A stretch of DNA of 64,000 nucleotides, taken from assembly GCA_963691655.1 (NCBI GenBank), contig OY829326.1, forward strand, positions 58,707,776-58,771,775, read 5' to 3'. Position 1 is the stretch's first letter. Every line of letters starts with the position of its first letter. Positions 1 to 11,044 of this stretch are shown in pieces. Both the position numbers and the translations under genes were made by a program. This DNA comes from Toxonevra muliebris. Taxonomy: Eukaryota; Arthropoda; Insecta; Diptera; Pallopteridae. The notes under the pieces were generated by a model. That model saw only the letters and a list, made by a program, of their open reading frames with translations. It was not told where the DNA came from and did no database searches.

Positions 1-460
1 AAAATTGTCAAAAACGCAATTTTTATGGATTTCAACCCCATTATTCTCGTCTCGAAAACGGAACGTAATGGAAAGTGTTTGACCACAGATTCGTGTTCTG
101 CATGGGAATTCATTTGGGATCGCTAGAAGACATCTTATTCTCACAAGAAAATTTGAAATTTGCAGGGCAGTGTTATTAGGGACAGTGTAAAAAATGGATT
201 TTTCATAATTAAAGGAAAGAAAAAGAAATAAGAAATGGCCATTAATTTTATAATTATTTATTTGTTGAATTGTTTTAATGAGAGTAAAAAAATGCATTTA
301 AGTACGTATTTAAGTATGTATTTATGATTTTTCTTCTACTCCTCTTCAGAGCTTAGGGCTTCTACTAAGCATCGTGCCTTGTATTAGTTTCATTAATCGT
401 TTTGTCACTATCTGGACAGGTGATTGGCCTACTGCAGATGATCTGCTACCTTTTTTAAGA
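1..460. other. No recognisable feature, A/T-rich DNA
   Basis: I see no coding frame, tRNA-like box or long inverted repeat here. The sequence is ordinary A/T-rich unique-looking DNA. Confidence 0.5.
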
Positions 461-463
461 ATA

Positions 464-550
464 GCGTACGGCCATGCCCTTACCGGGAATCGAACCCGGG
501 ACCCTTAAGATAATTGCCTAGCACGCTGCCACAAAACCATCGATGCGGCA
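464..550 (-). repeat. tRNA-derived SINE head or tRNA pseudogene
   Basis: Read on the minus strand this stretch has a perfect RNA polymerase III B box, GGTTCGATTCC (plus-strand positions 486-496), inside a T-arm-like GGG/CCC stem. About 35 bases upstream of it lies a diverged A box of the form TGGTTTTGTGGCAGCG. The predicted acceptor ends do not pair and no convincing anticodon arm forms, so this is not a working tRNA. Two other A-box/B-box units, at 3701-3760 and 61424-61495, have the same layout. A tRNA-derived SINE is therefore more likely than an isolated tRNA pseudogene, but the body and tail of the element were not delimited. Confidence 0.55.
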
Positions 551-3500
551 TATTTATGTATGTAAGTAATCCAAATATAATACTTAACCCTCCGCTAACC
601 GACAACTTTGTAAACGGTCAAAGCCCGACAAGATCCCCAGGAACCTTTTCTATTAAGGATGTAGTTTGGTGTTCGAGTTTCAAAAAATAAATTTTTTTAA
701 TGTAGGTATTTCGAAAGTACAATATATTGAAGGTATACTATAAGAAATTATAGACGAAAATTCAAAATATTAACGAAGTTATATCACATAGTCGAGATCG
801 CCTATTTATTGTACGCTGTAAGCCACACTAAATTTTTTCTCGAAACAACGTTTTTGTGATCTGCCCAGGGGCCTAAAAAATTCTATCTAGTCGATTAGCC
901 TGAAATTTGAATACGTTATTCTACACGCCAATCGCTTTCGGAGGTAGTAGAATTGTTTATTTTTAATCATTATTTCCTATTTTTTACCCTGATTTTCAAC
1001 AAAAAAAAGTACGTGATTTTTTAAAAATACAGGTAAAAAACACTAAAAAAATATCAAAACATAAACTCCATTAAAATTTTTTTATCCAGTTGAAGATGTC
1101 AATAATAAAATATAAAAAATTTAAATGATTCTATTTTAATCTATTATAAAAACCTTAAAAATTAAGACGGAACACCAGACCACCATTGTTTTTTTTTTAA
1201 GCCCATATGTTTGATTGCATAATTTATGTGCATATATACTTGAGGAGTTAAAATGGAAAATAGTTAAGTTTAGTGCACATTTTTTTTGTATATATTTTTC
1301 TGGTACAGACTGGCAAAGAAAATAAAATAATGAAAATATTGTATTTAGTTTCTTTATTCTGCTTTGGCGGTCCTTGCGTCTGTTGTGGTGCAAGTACCAC
1401 ATTTCTTCGGAGTTGTGGAATGTTCAACGCACACAGGTTTTCTACAAATACAAACAAATTACATACGAAATTACGAAATTTCAAGTCATTACGATTAAAA
1501 ATAAGGGTACTTCCCATATAAATAATCCGATTGCTTGCCATTTTTGTACATTTTAAGCCTTTTTGTTCAAATTGAGTATTAAAACATAATTTTATCGGCA
1601 AATCAATGTCAGATTCGGGTTTCTCGTACCAAAAAACCCCCATAGCAAAATATCTTAATGCTGTTTCTATTTTTTTTAATGCTGTGTCCAAGTCGAGTCT
1701 TGAAAATGTTGAGAAAATACCTATTTTCAAAAATTGGGGGGTTCGGAATTTAAAATAGCACGATACTTTCATTGGAAAAGTTGCTTAAAATGATCCATAG
1801 AACACAACTAGGGTGTACCAAACATCAACTTTTTTTTACCCATACAATTTGACCCACACTAATATATATTTATGTACTCCTATAGTCATCGCTGTGATGA
1901 ATATGTACGATTTTCTATACTTTTTAATATTGTTTTCATATTATATTTTCAAGTGAACATTTCTTTTAATCTTTAACTTTCTGTAAATGTATTTATTAAA
2001 AAATTCTATAGTACTATCAGATAAAAATGACAAAACAAAAAAATCGCTGCATATTTAAAAAAAAAAAAAACTTTGCTAATATTTTATACTCGTGTACTTA
2101 GTATTTTTAGTAACACTTTTAACAAAGCACAAGCAAGCAACAAAAGGACAATAAAAAGCGTAGTACATGATAGCACTAATACTATTTATTGCACTCATAC
2201 TATTTACTACAACTATTACAACATGCATACTACATATGCATATGCATCTATGTGTATGTGAATATTCTTATCTTTCACTTGCACTTACAAAATGTCGCAT
2301 AACTACTTTTTCAAACATTTTATACGCGCGTGCATATTTTTTCATACGCTTATTTTTCTGCTACAGGAAAAAAAGGCATTTTATCTTTTATGCAAAGTAA
2401 GTAAGTAAAAGCGCAACTTTTATAAATGCAGCAGACATACTCGTACATAAGTAATTTCACACATAAACATACGAACACATACAAGCATATGCCACACATG
2501 TGTATGCTTGAATGTGTATGAGTGGCATGTACTTATATGTAGTACAGCAACAACAACAACAACAACAAGGCGACAGTGAGGCAATAAGGCAGTCAGTTCG
2601 TCAGTCAAGCAGGCAAGCAGCAGCATCTTTGTAATTTGTTGCTATTGTTGTTGAGCAGCGCTTTCTTGCCGATTTCTACTGCTACTACATATTACATACT
2701 TAGATACTACATACTATTTTTACTACTATTACATACTATTACTTTTTTCCTTCTACTATTTTATGTAGCGTTAAACATTTTTCTGCATATTTTATGCATA
2801 TTTCCATTTTTGTTTTTTTTTTAATTCTCAAGTTTTCTCCCAGTTTTTTCCCAGTTCCTCCTTTTTTTTTGTATTATTGTGAAATTTTTGAGAGCGGGTG
2901 AGAGTTAGAAAAAAGGGCTGGGCGTAATTTTTGTGGGTGGTTATGTTTGCTATGAAATTAATTGGATAAGTTTTTAATTTACATTTTTTACGAATAGTAT
3001 AATTTTATTTTGGTATAACGAAAAAGAAAAATATTGTATAGGGAGAGAAATAAAAGGTGGTGAATGGTGTTGGTACTGGTTGATTGGTGTAGTTGGTAGA
3101 TAAGGTGGAAAGATTTTAAGTTAAAGTTTTCATAATTTTCACTGTTTTAAGAAATTTCTTTGAAAAGTTCATGTCCTTGTTGCAAAGTGCTACAGCGTGT
3201 ACAAGTTTGTGGAAGCTCAGTATGAACAGTAGTAGGACAGAGGGGATTATTGAGGCACTTAAGGGTTAAGGTATGCAGTTTATTAAAATATTTTATGATA
3301 CAAAGATTTTTAATAAACGGTATTTGGTTTTTTTGGTCGATGTCAGCGCAAATGGTAAGTTTTTTCGATGCACGAAGAACCTTTGGTAAATGTAGAATAA
3401 TTTCAGCATACTTTATTGTGGTTTACTATTGTAACCAGGGAGATAGAGAAATGTGAAGAGATGCAAAGTAAAGCCTTGATTACCATAGAACCGAATTAAG

Positions 3501-3700
3501 TTATATTCGTTTCGCTCTTCCAACTACAGCTTCTTCCTGATAACTTCTTGACTGTACGGAAAATGTAGTTATGGTGGGCCAATTGTTAAGATTTTTGCAT
3601 AGAATGTGTATCTAATTAAGTGAAAGATATTGCCAGAGTTACATTCTTATTGTTATGTTAAATTCGCTCAATGTGTTTTTAAAATTAAAAGCTTTTTTAG
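551..3700. other. Gene-less A/T-rich and low-complexity stretch
   Basis: No supported gene. At 584-587 a TTAA is followed by CCCTCCGCTAACCGAC, which resembles the termini of the TTAA-flanked elements elsewhere in this window, but I found no matching right end. Frames of up to 174 codons near 1.25-1.77 kb resemble no family I know and have the composition of chance A/T-rich frames. From about 2.05 to 2.85 kb the DNA is microsatellite-like (CATA, CAA, CTACTA and poly-T tracts). Confidence 0.5.
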
Positions 3701-3765
3701 GCCGTCTTGGTGGCCTAGTGGTAGAGTGCTGGAGTCCCAACTGCATTGGGTTCGATTACCAAAAG
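3701..3765 (+). repeat. tRNA-derived SINE head
   Basis: The plus strand shows an A box, TGGCCTAGTGG (3711-3721, followed by TAGAGTGC), and a B box, GGTTCGATTACC (3749-3760), about 27 bases apart. That is the spacing of an internal polymerase III promoter. The sequence between them does not fold into a normal anticodon arm, and the part downstream of the B box has no acceptor complement. This is the best preserved of the three SINE-like heads. Where the body ends is unclear. Confidence 0.6.
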
Positions 3766-5480
3766 TTTAAATGAAAATATTAAGTAAGCCACTTCGTTGG
3801 CTTAGTAAAACAGGTATGACAGCAGTGGCGTGCCTAGCATTTACTGATTAGGCAAGCCCAGTGAATTTTTTTTAACAAACCAAAAAGGCTAAAATTGGCA
3901 ATACAAAATGAGCATATAAATTCAGAAGGTGAACGTAGAAAGGACATCTTTGGACTAAAATCGTTGAGAGATATACTATTCTTTAAACTAAACGATAACA
4001 TATCTTAATATAAACCTTAATAATAAAAATGTAAATTATCAAATATAAGAAAAATGTCAACGAAATGAAAATTGCAAAGTAACTAAATGTATTGATGTAT
4101 GTAAATAAGTAAAACTATTATTTGAAAAACCATGTTTTGCTTCATTTTTATTTGAACCTGAACCGGTGTGTTATTTTTTGGTTGAACCTGAATCTGAACA
4201 CGAACCCAAATTTAACCGGTTCGAAACTCTGCTAAAATCTAATGGCGCAAAAATATAGGAGTAAAAGAAAGTGGAGTAAATACTTTCCAATTGGCAAACA
4301 AAAACTGAAAGCCTGCTTTTAAGTTCTATATAAAATCATTCATAGTAGTAGAAAATTGGTATGCTGCTACTTTTTTTGGAACGGCACATAATAAAAAAAC
4401 GATTGAACTTCCTATTAGAATAAGCGAGATAGCATGTTATGAAAACATACATTTTTAAATTTTAAAAGCCTCGTAAAAGCCAACTTGATAAACGGCGATA
4501 GCGTGAATGCACATACGAGTTATACGAGCTATTGAAAAACAGGGTAATACAAATAAAAAATTTTAAAAGAAAGTTTTTCTTTCAGTTAAAACAAAGGTAG
4601 TAATTTTGAAAGTACATATTATACAAATTTTCAGTTACCAATTCTTAGGCAACCAAGTAAGTTAAAACAGTTTGAACTCACTTTTACTCACTCGCTCGCC
4701 TTGAGGCAGCCATCACTCTATTTTAATTAATCGATAAGTGTAAACTTATTTTTTTTTTTTTAAGTAATTGGCTGACCTGAAGAAAGGATAAACACACAAT
4801 TTGTAGTCAGTTTGTACTTTCTGCGATCACAATATTGTTGTTTATAGTTATTTTTATGCGTACACTTGTTGTTTTGTGACGAAAAACTAATGCGCATATT
4901 AAGTTTTTTATCAAAAATCTAAAAAAAATATTTCGAAGTCTCCTCATATACTGTCATATACTATCGTATAATCATAATTTCATATAATTTTGTATGAAAA
5001 ATGAGAATTGATGACAACTAGAGGGTACAACACCAGTTAAGACACCTTGTGAATTGCCCAAATATATCTCTATTTTTGGGCTTAAACCCGCCGCCTCGTT
5101 TTTTTTCACCTAACTGCTAAACTCAAATTTCTAATCGAAAAATGGACTTCATATTCATTTTTCTTTCATCAGTATTAACTGGCAACAAAAATGTTGGTTT
5201 TTGTGTTTTTATTATTTCTATCTTGCGGGTTAGAGGGTTAAGTTTTCTGAGTAAGTTTGGAATCAATGAAGAAAAGTATGACATGTGTGAGCACCCCATC
5301 AAAAAAGAAAAAACTAATATAGAGAGAATAAATTTTTTTGAAATTAAAATGCCAATAGAAAGTGTAAAAAGTAAAATATTAGCTGCTTTGTGTGAAAGAA
5401 GAAAAATCGAAGTAACAAAACTCATCTGATTGTACAGCACACTCAAAAACATACGAATGGAGACAACAAAAACATTTTTG
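3766..5480. other. Gene-less stretch with possible hAT-like terminus
   Basis: Near 3833 the sequence CAGTGGCGTGCCTAGCATTT looks like a hAT-type terminal repeat (CAG/CAC start, G-rich), but no partner end was found. Around 4150-4225 the motif GAACCTGAA recurs several times together with ACCGGTTCG. Two overlapping frames on opposite strands around 5123-5533 resemble no known family. Confidence 0.35.
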
Positions 5481-5486
5481 CAACTA

Positions 5487-5560
5487 CAGTAATCCACGGT
5501 TAATTGGATCGACGAAAAAGCACAATTTTTCATTCAATTAACCGATTAACCAAGTTTTTC
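5487..5560 (+). mobile_element. Possible pogo-like terminal inverted repeat (one end only)
   Basis: A TA dinucleotide at 5485-5486 is followed by CAGTAATCCACGGTTAATTG. This start and the sequence that follows resemble the ends of pogo/Tigger-type elements of the Tc1/mariner superfamily, which begin CAGT and insert at TA. A partly complementary block, TTCAATTAACCGATTAACC, follows within 50 bases. No second end and no transposase motif was identified, so only a solo terminus can be claimed. Confidence 0.3.
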
Positions 5561-6140
5561 CGAAATTCCTAAAAATTTAATTGAAAACGCAAATATAGAT
5601 AGAGAATACATCGTTAGATATTTGTTGTTTATGCAAATTGCTGATGACATTACAGCACCTGTCTCACAATCTGGCTAAATCATGTAGAAAAAGCTTGCTT
5701 GATTTTCACCACTTGGCCGTCGAATCCCATTTTTAAGAATTCGCTATGTTATTAACTTCACTTTTTATGATACGATCTGGCGATTTAGAATATTCGTACT
5801 TTTTATACAACTCCGATTTGCTTGCACTTTTTTCTTTTAGTGTTAAATTTTAATATTTGTTTCCACCCACAAACGAATTTATAGGGGAATCAAGGGTCTA
5901 AGCGAACAAACTATTTACCAAAATTTAAGGTTATTACAGCATTGCTAAATGAATATTCCAATATTCTAATATATCAAATAAATTGCAACATCGCTTCCCA
6001 CTACACTGCAGATAACTTCCCTTGTAATGCCTCGCTAATTTTTCGAGCTGGAGGAAGGCTTTTACCATTTAATTCTGAAAATTGCACCTTTTACGGGTAA
6101 AAGTCATAATAACATCTAAGTAGATAGATAGGTTAATTTA

Positions 6141-6238
6141 TTTTTAAATAGTTACAAAAATTCAACACAATAAAAAGTTATTTATTGATAAGTAATTTTC
6201 TTTTTTAAGTGTGTTGAATTTTTGTAACTATTTAAAAA
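6141..6238. repeat. Perfect 29-bp inverted repeat (hairpin, 40-nt loop)
   Basis: The arms at 6141-6169 and 6210-6238 are exact reverse complements over all 29 bases (core TAGTTACAAAAATTCAACAC), separated by 40 bases. The hairpin lies at the left edge of copy 1 of the 1.2-kb repeat and is absent from copy 2, so it is probably a separate small insertion or a fold-back element. Confidence 0.8.
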
Positions 6239-6643
6239 AAAAATGGATGCGTGTTAAGCCAACTGAATTCCATATACATAAGCTCACATACATATGTATA
6301 TAGGGATTTGATGTATATTCTATATGCTAGGTAAATAATTCAAACTAAAACAATTCTTTTATAAACTTAAAAATTTATTGGATATCATTATCTTTTATAT
6401 ATAATAGCCCAATTCACTATAAATTGCAAATGGTCTTGCATCATTGCAAATGTAAATTTTTATTCCACATCGCAAAAATAGTTTGCAATTGCACCAAATC
6501 GTAGTTGCATAATTTTTCTTTTACTCAATGCGTCGGGCACGATATGTACGCATATACGCAGCTGTAATTGCATCTTTTTTCCGCGCTTTAAGTTTTTCTT
6601 CCTATCGATTTGAAATTTTATTAGATGTGAAAAGTTTACATAA

Positions 6644-6719
6644 CATCGCCTGAGAATTTATTTGGTGTATAGGTATATGAATTTGTACACACATACGCCA
6701 AATCAATTCTCAGGCGACG
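6644..6719. mobile_element. 76-bp palindromic MITE P76, copy 1
   Basis: The 27-base arms at 6644-6670 and 6693-6719 pair with few mismatches (ends CATCGCC and GGCGACG). The element is bounded by a direct ATAA on each side (6640-6643 and 6720-6723), which reads as a 4-bp target duplication. Equal-length relatives lie at 52321-52396 and 59854-59929. Confidence 0.75.
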
Positions 6720-7695
6720 ATAAGTGTTTCCCGCATTTAACTTTAACAAGGCAACAGGGGTGACCAGTCTTTTTAAAAGCACCGCAAAGAGATTTGCCTT
6801 AACTGCATTTAATAAAAAGAAGAAACAATGCACTTTATAATAAATAGTTTGATTTTTTCTGTTTAACATATTTGCTATTTACATAGATGAACAAATGTTG
6901 CCTTTCTAAGGTTAATGCGCAAAGCAAAATTTTTATAATGCCGTGGTTGGCTATCATTATCACCACATTTTGTTTATACATTAATTGAAACCTAGATTCC
7001 TTATTACTTATCATTTTGTATTGTTTTTGTATTTTAAAAAATATTTAATTTGAATCCAATCTAACTAACCGAATTCAAAACCTATCAAATATTTGTGTTT
7101 GCTACGGCGACTTCTCTGCTTGTATGGTATAGTCGATCTCCACACGTTTAACACCAACAAATAATTCTGCCACGAATAAATGTACACACACATTTCATTT
7201 TCGTATGTTTCGTTTGTATGTGTGAATAAATTGATCGAAACATAAACAAACTCCGCTCGTATTTTATTTTCTTTCTCTCTTCTCTTTGCTGTTTACAGTA
7301 GCACAGTCATACCGCGCAGTAGTGTGAGCGAGAGAGGAACTGGACGTTACAGTTATCTTACATCTTACGATACAGTTATTCTTACATTTTACACATTTAA
7401 AATTTTGCCCATACCGTGAGCTTGAATGTTTACACATCAATAAATGAACCTATCTATCTATCTACATCTAAGTAAAGAAAAATCCTGTAAAGCTTTGCAA
7501 ACAAATAAACCTCCAACATGACACTCATTATATGGTATTTTGAAATTTAAAAAAAACTAAGTCAAAATATAATTTAAAAAATTAGAACCACAAGTGAGAG
7601 AAGTCATTTTGATTACAGAGATTCGATGATATCATACCGGCTATGCTGGAGTTTGCTCTACAGGTAATGCAATCCAGACTCTTTGCAATCCTTAA

Positions 7696-9355
7696 CCCTT
7701 CTGTTATCTTAAGGTCATTTCGTGACCTTTTTTTTGTTTTAATTGCCCATATTATTTAAAGTAAACAGAATTCTGGCATTTCCTTTCACGATATCTTTAA
7801 TAATTATTTATCACATAAGAAAATACGAAAAATAATTTTTTTACATTCTGAAATAAGCGGCAAAATCAAAACTTGCGCAAACACACCTTAAGGTCATCTG
7901 ATGACCATAGTATAATTTCCGATTTTTCTTGCCCTAGAATTGACAGACAAGCTTGCTCCTGTTTGACACTTGTATGAAAAGTGGGTGGTTTATTTATCTC
8001 TACTCTTTACCCCATATAAAAATATTACCATAGATGAACGGTTTATTTCATTTAGAGGCAGGTGGTTATTCAAGATCTGCATGCCTAGTATGCCAAGAAT
8101 GTAAGTTCGAACTAAAAACATTGATAGCTGCGGGCGTTCGCATAAAGTTCTGCATGAATTTTTATGTTTATTTGGGAAAATAATATTCGTAAGTTTAGTA
8201 GTAAAGTAAAGAACGAAACCAAAGGCCAACAAGGACTCGTGTTAGATCTGGTAAGCGAGGATCAGGGACAGAATATTACAACCGACCTGTATGTTGCAGT
8301 AAGAACAAATTATGACTCTTACCACTGTTTATCAGTTGACAATTTTTCAATGACCGAATTACAATTCTTCAGTACATTCCGAAAAAGTATAAAATGGTTA
8401 CGGGTTTCAGTTGATTACATCCCGATAAAATCCCTCCCTTGAAAATCATATGAAGAAATCGCCAAAATTATCAAGTTTTATAACTCAAACAAAATTTGGG
8501 CTTGATACATTGACCATCTCTGGCTGGCTGATTCTGTTTTCCAATATCACTGACATTTCGGAACTTGTTCTATTGAAAGAAGTTATGCTACAATGGAATG
8601 CTTGAATGCATCTAGGTTAGCCAAGATCCCAGTCGTCAGTGGGAATCGTTCGTCTTGTTTGTGAAAAAACTGGGCAACGCAGCGATTCGATAGACAATGC
8701 ACAAAAGTGAAGCAAACCAATGATTCAGAAGAATCTAAAGGGAAAATTAGGTTTGCAGTTTCATAAAGGTTTGCTATTTATTCCTAAATGAAAAATTTAC
8801 TTCAATTTACTTCAATAGCACAAAGCTCTTGAAGAGAGCCCAAACATAGTTGCCTCAATATCACGACGACTGCGTTGGCGCCCAAACAGGACCCACTAAA
8901 TATTGAAAGAGGCTTATAATGTTATTGCTCATACTAAATGGCTGGTCCTTCGATAAATTCGTAGTAAATGAAGACTTTTGTCATGATAATTTTTTTGTCA
9001 TACTTGTGAATTTACCGTTATGTTGTCGTGAAATAAATTTGTTCTCGTTTTCTTAAGAATAAGTAGTCAAACTGCAAACCAAATTTCTGCTTTAGATTCT
9101 TTGGTTTTACAGAAACTGAAAATTGGGTATGCTGTACGAAGACTTATGTCCTTCATTATATATAAAATATATCCTTTATTATTATTTTATATTATTATAT
9201 TACTTGAAGTCCCGAAAGATCTTTTTAAATTAATTTATTTTTAAAAATGTATTGAAAACGATCGATTTTCTTTTGAAATAAATGAAAAATACATAGTAGG
9301 TCATTTTGGGACCTAGGGTACACAAGTGTGATTTTTTCTTAGAAAAACAGAGGGG
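7696..9355 (+). mobile_element. Decayed piggyBac-like transposon with TTAA target sites
   Basis: TTAA occurs directly outside both ends (7692-7695 and 9356-9359). The termini are inverted: CCCTTCTGTT on the left and CCCCTCTGTT when the right end is read inwards. Subterminal palindromes of the type GGTCA-N5-TGACC occur at the left end (about 7713 and 7892), and a relative, GGTCATTTTGGGACC, lies near the right end (about 9299). TTAA insertion and a transposase with an ITIDERF..FRGR motif are hallmarks of the piggyBac superfamily. At 1660 bp the element is shorter than the usual 2-2.5 kb, and its coding region is broken. Confidence 0.8.
8000..8790 (+). pseudogene. piggyBac-like transposase remnant
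   Basis: The frame beginning at 8021 reads NITIDERFISFRGRW and then CMPSMP. This matches the DDE-domain signature of piggyBac transposases (TIDE...PFRGR...YMPSKP). The next conserved block, in another frame, reads GLVLDLV..NITTD (inside 8164-8442), equivalent to the family segment around the second catalytic Asp (LDL...N(I/V)T.D). A C-terminal stretch with RLVCEKTG follows near 8650. Frames change at least once between the two blocks and stops interrupt the rest, so no working transposase can be made. The DDE enzymes of this family cut and paste at TTAA in the nucleus. The N-terminal third was not recognised. Confidence 0.75.
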
Positions 9356-9479
9356 TTAAAGACTGCTTGAGACCACACCATCCCCCAAGTGTCAGTGGAA
9401 TGAAAATTCTCATCCATTCTACTCAACAGACAAGCATGAAAAGATAACGTGGTTATTATCAAAAACAATCTACAGTTCA

Positions 9480-10262
9480 AGGTGGAAGAGGTTACTGGAT
9501 TTGTGTTTTTTGCGATACACTTAGAATCTTGTAGTCTTACAAGCTTCCAGATTTATTTTACATATTTAAGCAGAGATCGTTGCTATTTGTAAAGCGGCGC
9601 AAAGAAAAAGCACAGGAGACTTTCATTCATCAAGGATTACTGTCTTTGTGGATAGCCAAGCTGCAATCACAGCAGTAGACAAAAATATCTAAAGCAGTAC
9701 TAAATAAGTTATTTCAATGCTCTTAAAAAAGTGGGTAACTCGCATCAATTTAAGCTCGGTTGGATTTCTGGGTGGGCATACTCAAGGGAACGAAAAACCA
9801 ATAAACTAACTAAAATTGAATCAACCTTAGATCCTGAAAATGAGCTAGTATCAATGTAGATATGTCTAGAAACAATAAAATAAAGTTTTCACTAGAAATC
9901 TAAAGAAACAATCAACAGATCTTTGCAAATCAGGACCGACTGTATGAAAACTTGAAGTGCATGGCCCCTTTCTGATAAGAAAAGAGTAAAAAAATGTTTT
10001 CCTCTAGAAAAGAAATGTAATTCCAATTGGAGTACTCACAGGTGCTTGTGCCATTGATACATTAATCTTGAGGAATGGAGTTGCAGCACCTAACTGCTGT
10101 AGGGGCTACAAAAATGAGGAAAAGTTTGTTCATTGGTTCAACATAATAGAACATATTTAAGCATTCAAAATACTTAATATAGGGTCATCATAATAGACTA
10201 ATTTCTTCACGTGGGCGCTCAGATCTTCTGAGCACTTCCCTTAAGCCTAGCCTAACCTAGTT
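9480..10262 (+). pseudogene. Non-LTR retrotransposon 3' relic (RNase H and C-terminal Cys/His region)
   Basis: In one frame near 9625-9680 the translation reads ITVFVDSQAAITAV. This is the RNase H segment carrying a catalytic Asp in I/LOA-type non-LTR elements. Downstream, WISGW with HTQGNEK in the next frame matches the W(V/I)PGH..I.GNE.AD block. Near 10028-10110 the frame reads GVLTGACAI and then NCCRGYKNEEK, like the LTGH...C..C..E..E C-terminal region of these polyproteins. The sequence ends in a CCTAGCCTAACCTAG tail (10240s), as many fly non-LTR 3' ends do. Several frameshifts and stops show it is dead. The RT part is missing, as expected of a 5'-truncated copy. Confidence 0.65.
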
Positions 10263-10264
10263 AA

Positions 10265-10960
10265 CCATTAGAGCAATTGATAAATGGTATAATTTTACTT
10301 TCTTTAAGTTGAGTTTAAGAGTAAAAAAGTGGACAACAGGCCATGCTACTAGCCTCACATCCCTTGGTTAAAGACGACAAACTTACTAATCGAGAAATGT
10401 AGCCTTAAAAGGGCAGCATAAAAGCCCAAACCAAAATAAAACCTATCTAAAAATTATTATGGGTTTTCATTTCAAACAATGTATAAGAGGTTAACCAAAT
10501 TCTTCATAAGAAATTGTCTTACAGGGAAGCTAAACTCTATATTTTTATTAACGATACATTACATTAGACTGCCGCAGTGATCAGGGAACAAACATAATGC
10601 ATAGGTCATATAATAATGTAGCATAATCTTAGGATGCTAGCCTAGGGAGAAGTTGACCTTATTGGTCTCAGCTTACACGTGTATTCACCGCTAAGTAACT
10701 CAACCACTCAAACAAACAAACATTAATACAGTTAAACGGCTTAGTCAGTTTGGAAAAAAAGAACAATCCTCAAACCAGTTACTGGATTTTCAACGAACTC
10801 TTGTGAAACTGTGTAAGGAGTGAGACTAAAAAAACTTTAACACACTTTTTACCTAATAATTTTTTTTGGGTGTAAAATTTAAAAATTTCTTTGATCTAGT
10901 TATCTTTGAAAAATATTTCAGTTGTTATTTTTAATGACAAACATGTTGATTTATTGTGAG
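10265..10960. other. No recognisable gene
   Basis: A/T-rich sequence between the non-LTR relic and the DD37E element. It may include the 5' flank of the latter, but no terminal repeat could be fixed. Confidence 0.4.
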
Positions 10961-11044
10961 TTTGATCAAAATTAGTGAAGAAAAACAAGTACGTCTTAAA
11001 ATATTAAAAATTTTCAAAAAAATCCAAATTGGTTCTACAAAAAA

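Larger units (their letters stand above)
6121..7460. repeat. Dispersed repeat R1.2, copy 1
   Basis: From about 6241 to 7443 the sequence matches 59374-60652 over its whole length, in the same orientation, with substitutions and small indels. The best conserved block is 7090-7440, for example GCCCATACCGTGAGC near the right end. Copy 1 also carries short inverted ends: TAGATAGATAGGTTAATTTA at 6121-6140 pairs with TAGATAGATAGGTTCATTTA read on the minus strand at 7460-7441. This suggests a DNA element of about 1.34 kb with terminal inverted repeats. An alternative is a fragment or LTR of a retroelement, because the minus strand of the conserved block begins with TGTAAACATT. There is no coding sequence. 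A 76-bp palindrome is embedded at 6644-6719. Confidence 0.7.

Noticed and set aside
464..550. Functional tRNA gene
   Set aside because: The B box is perfect, but acceptor and anticodon arms do not form. The same holds for 3701-3765 and 61424-61495.
1248..1772. 174-codon frame on the minus strand
   Set aside because: It overlaps frames on the other strand, resembles no family I know, and has the amino-acid mix of A/T-rich chance frames. A database search would be needed to revive it.
5123..5533. Overlapping 136- and 95-codon frames on opposite strands
   Set aside because: No recognisable motif in either. The hydrophobic one reflects T-rich composition and not a membrane protein with a clear signal.
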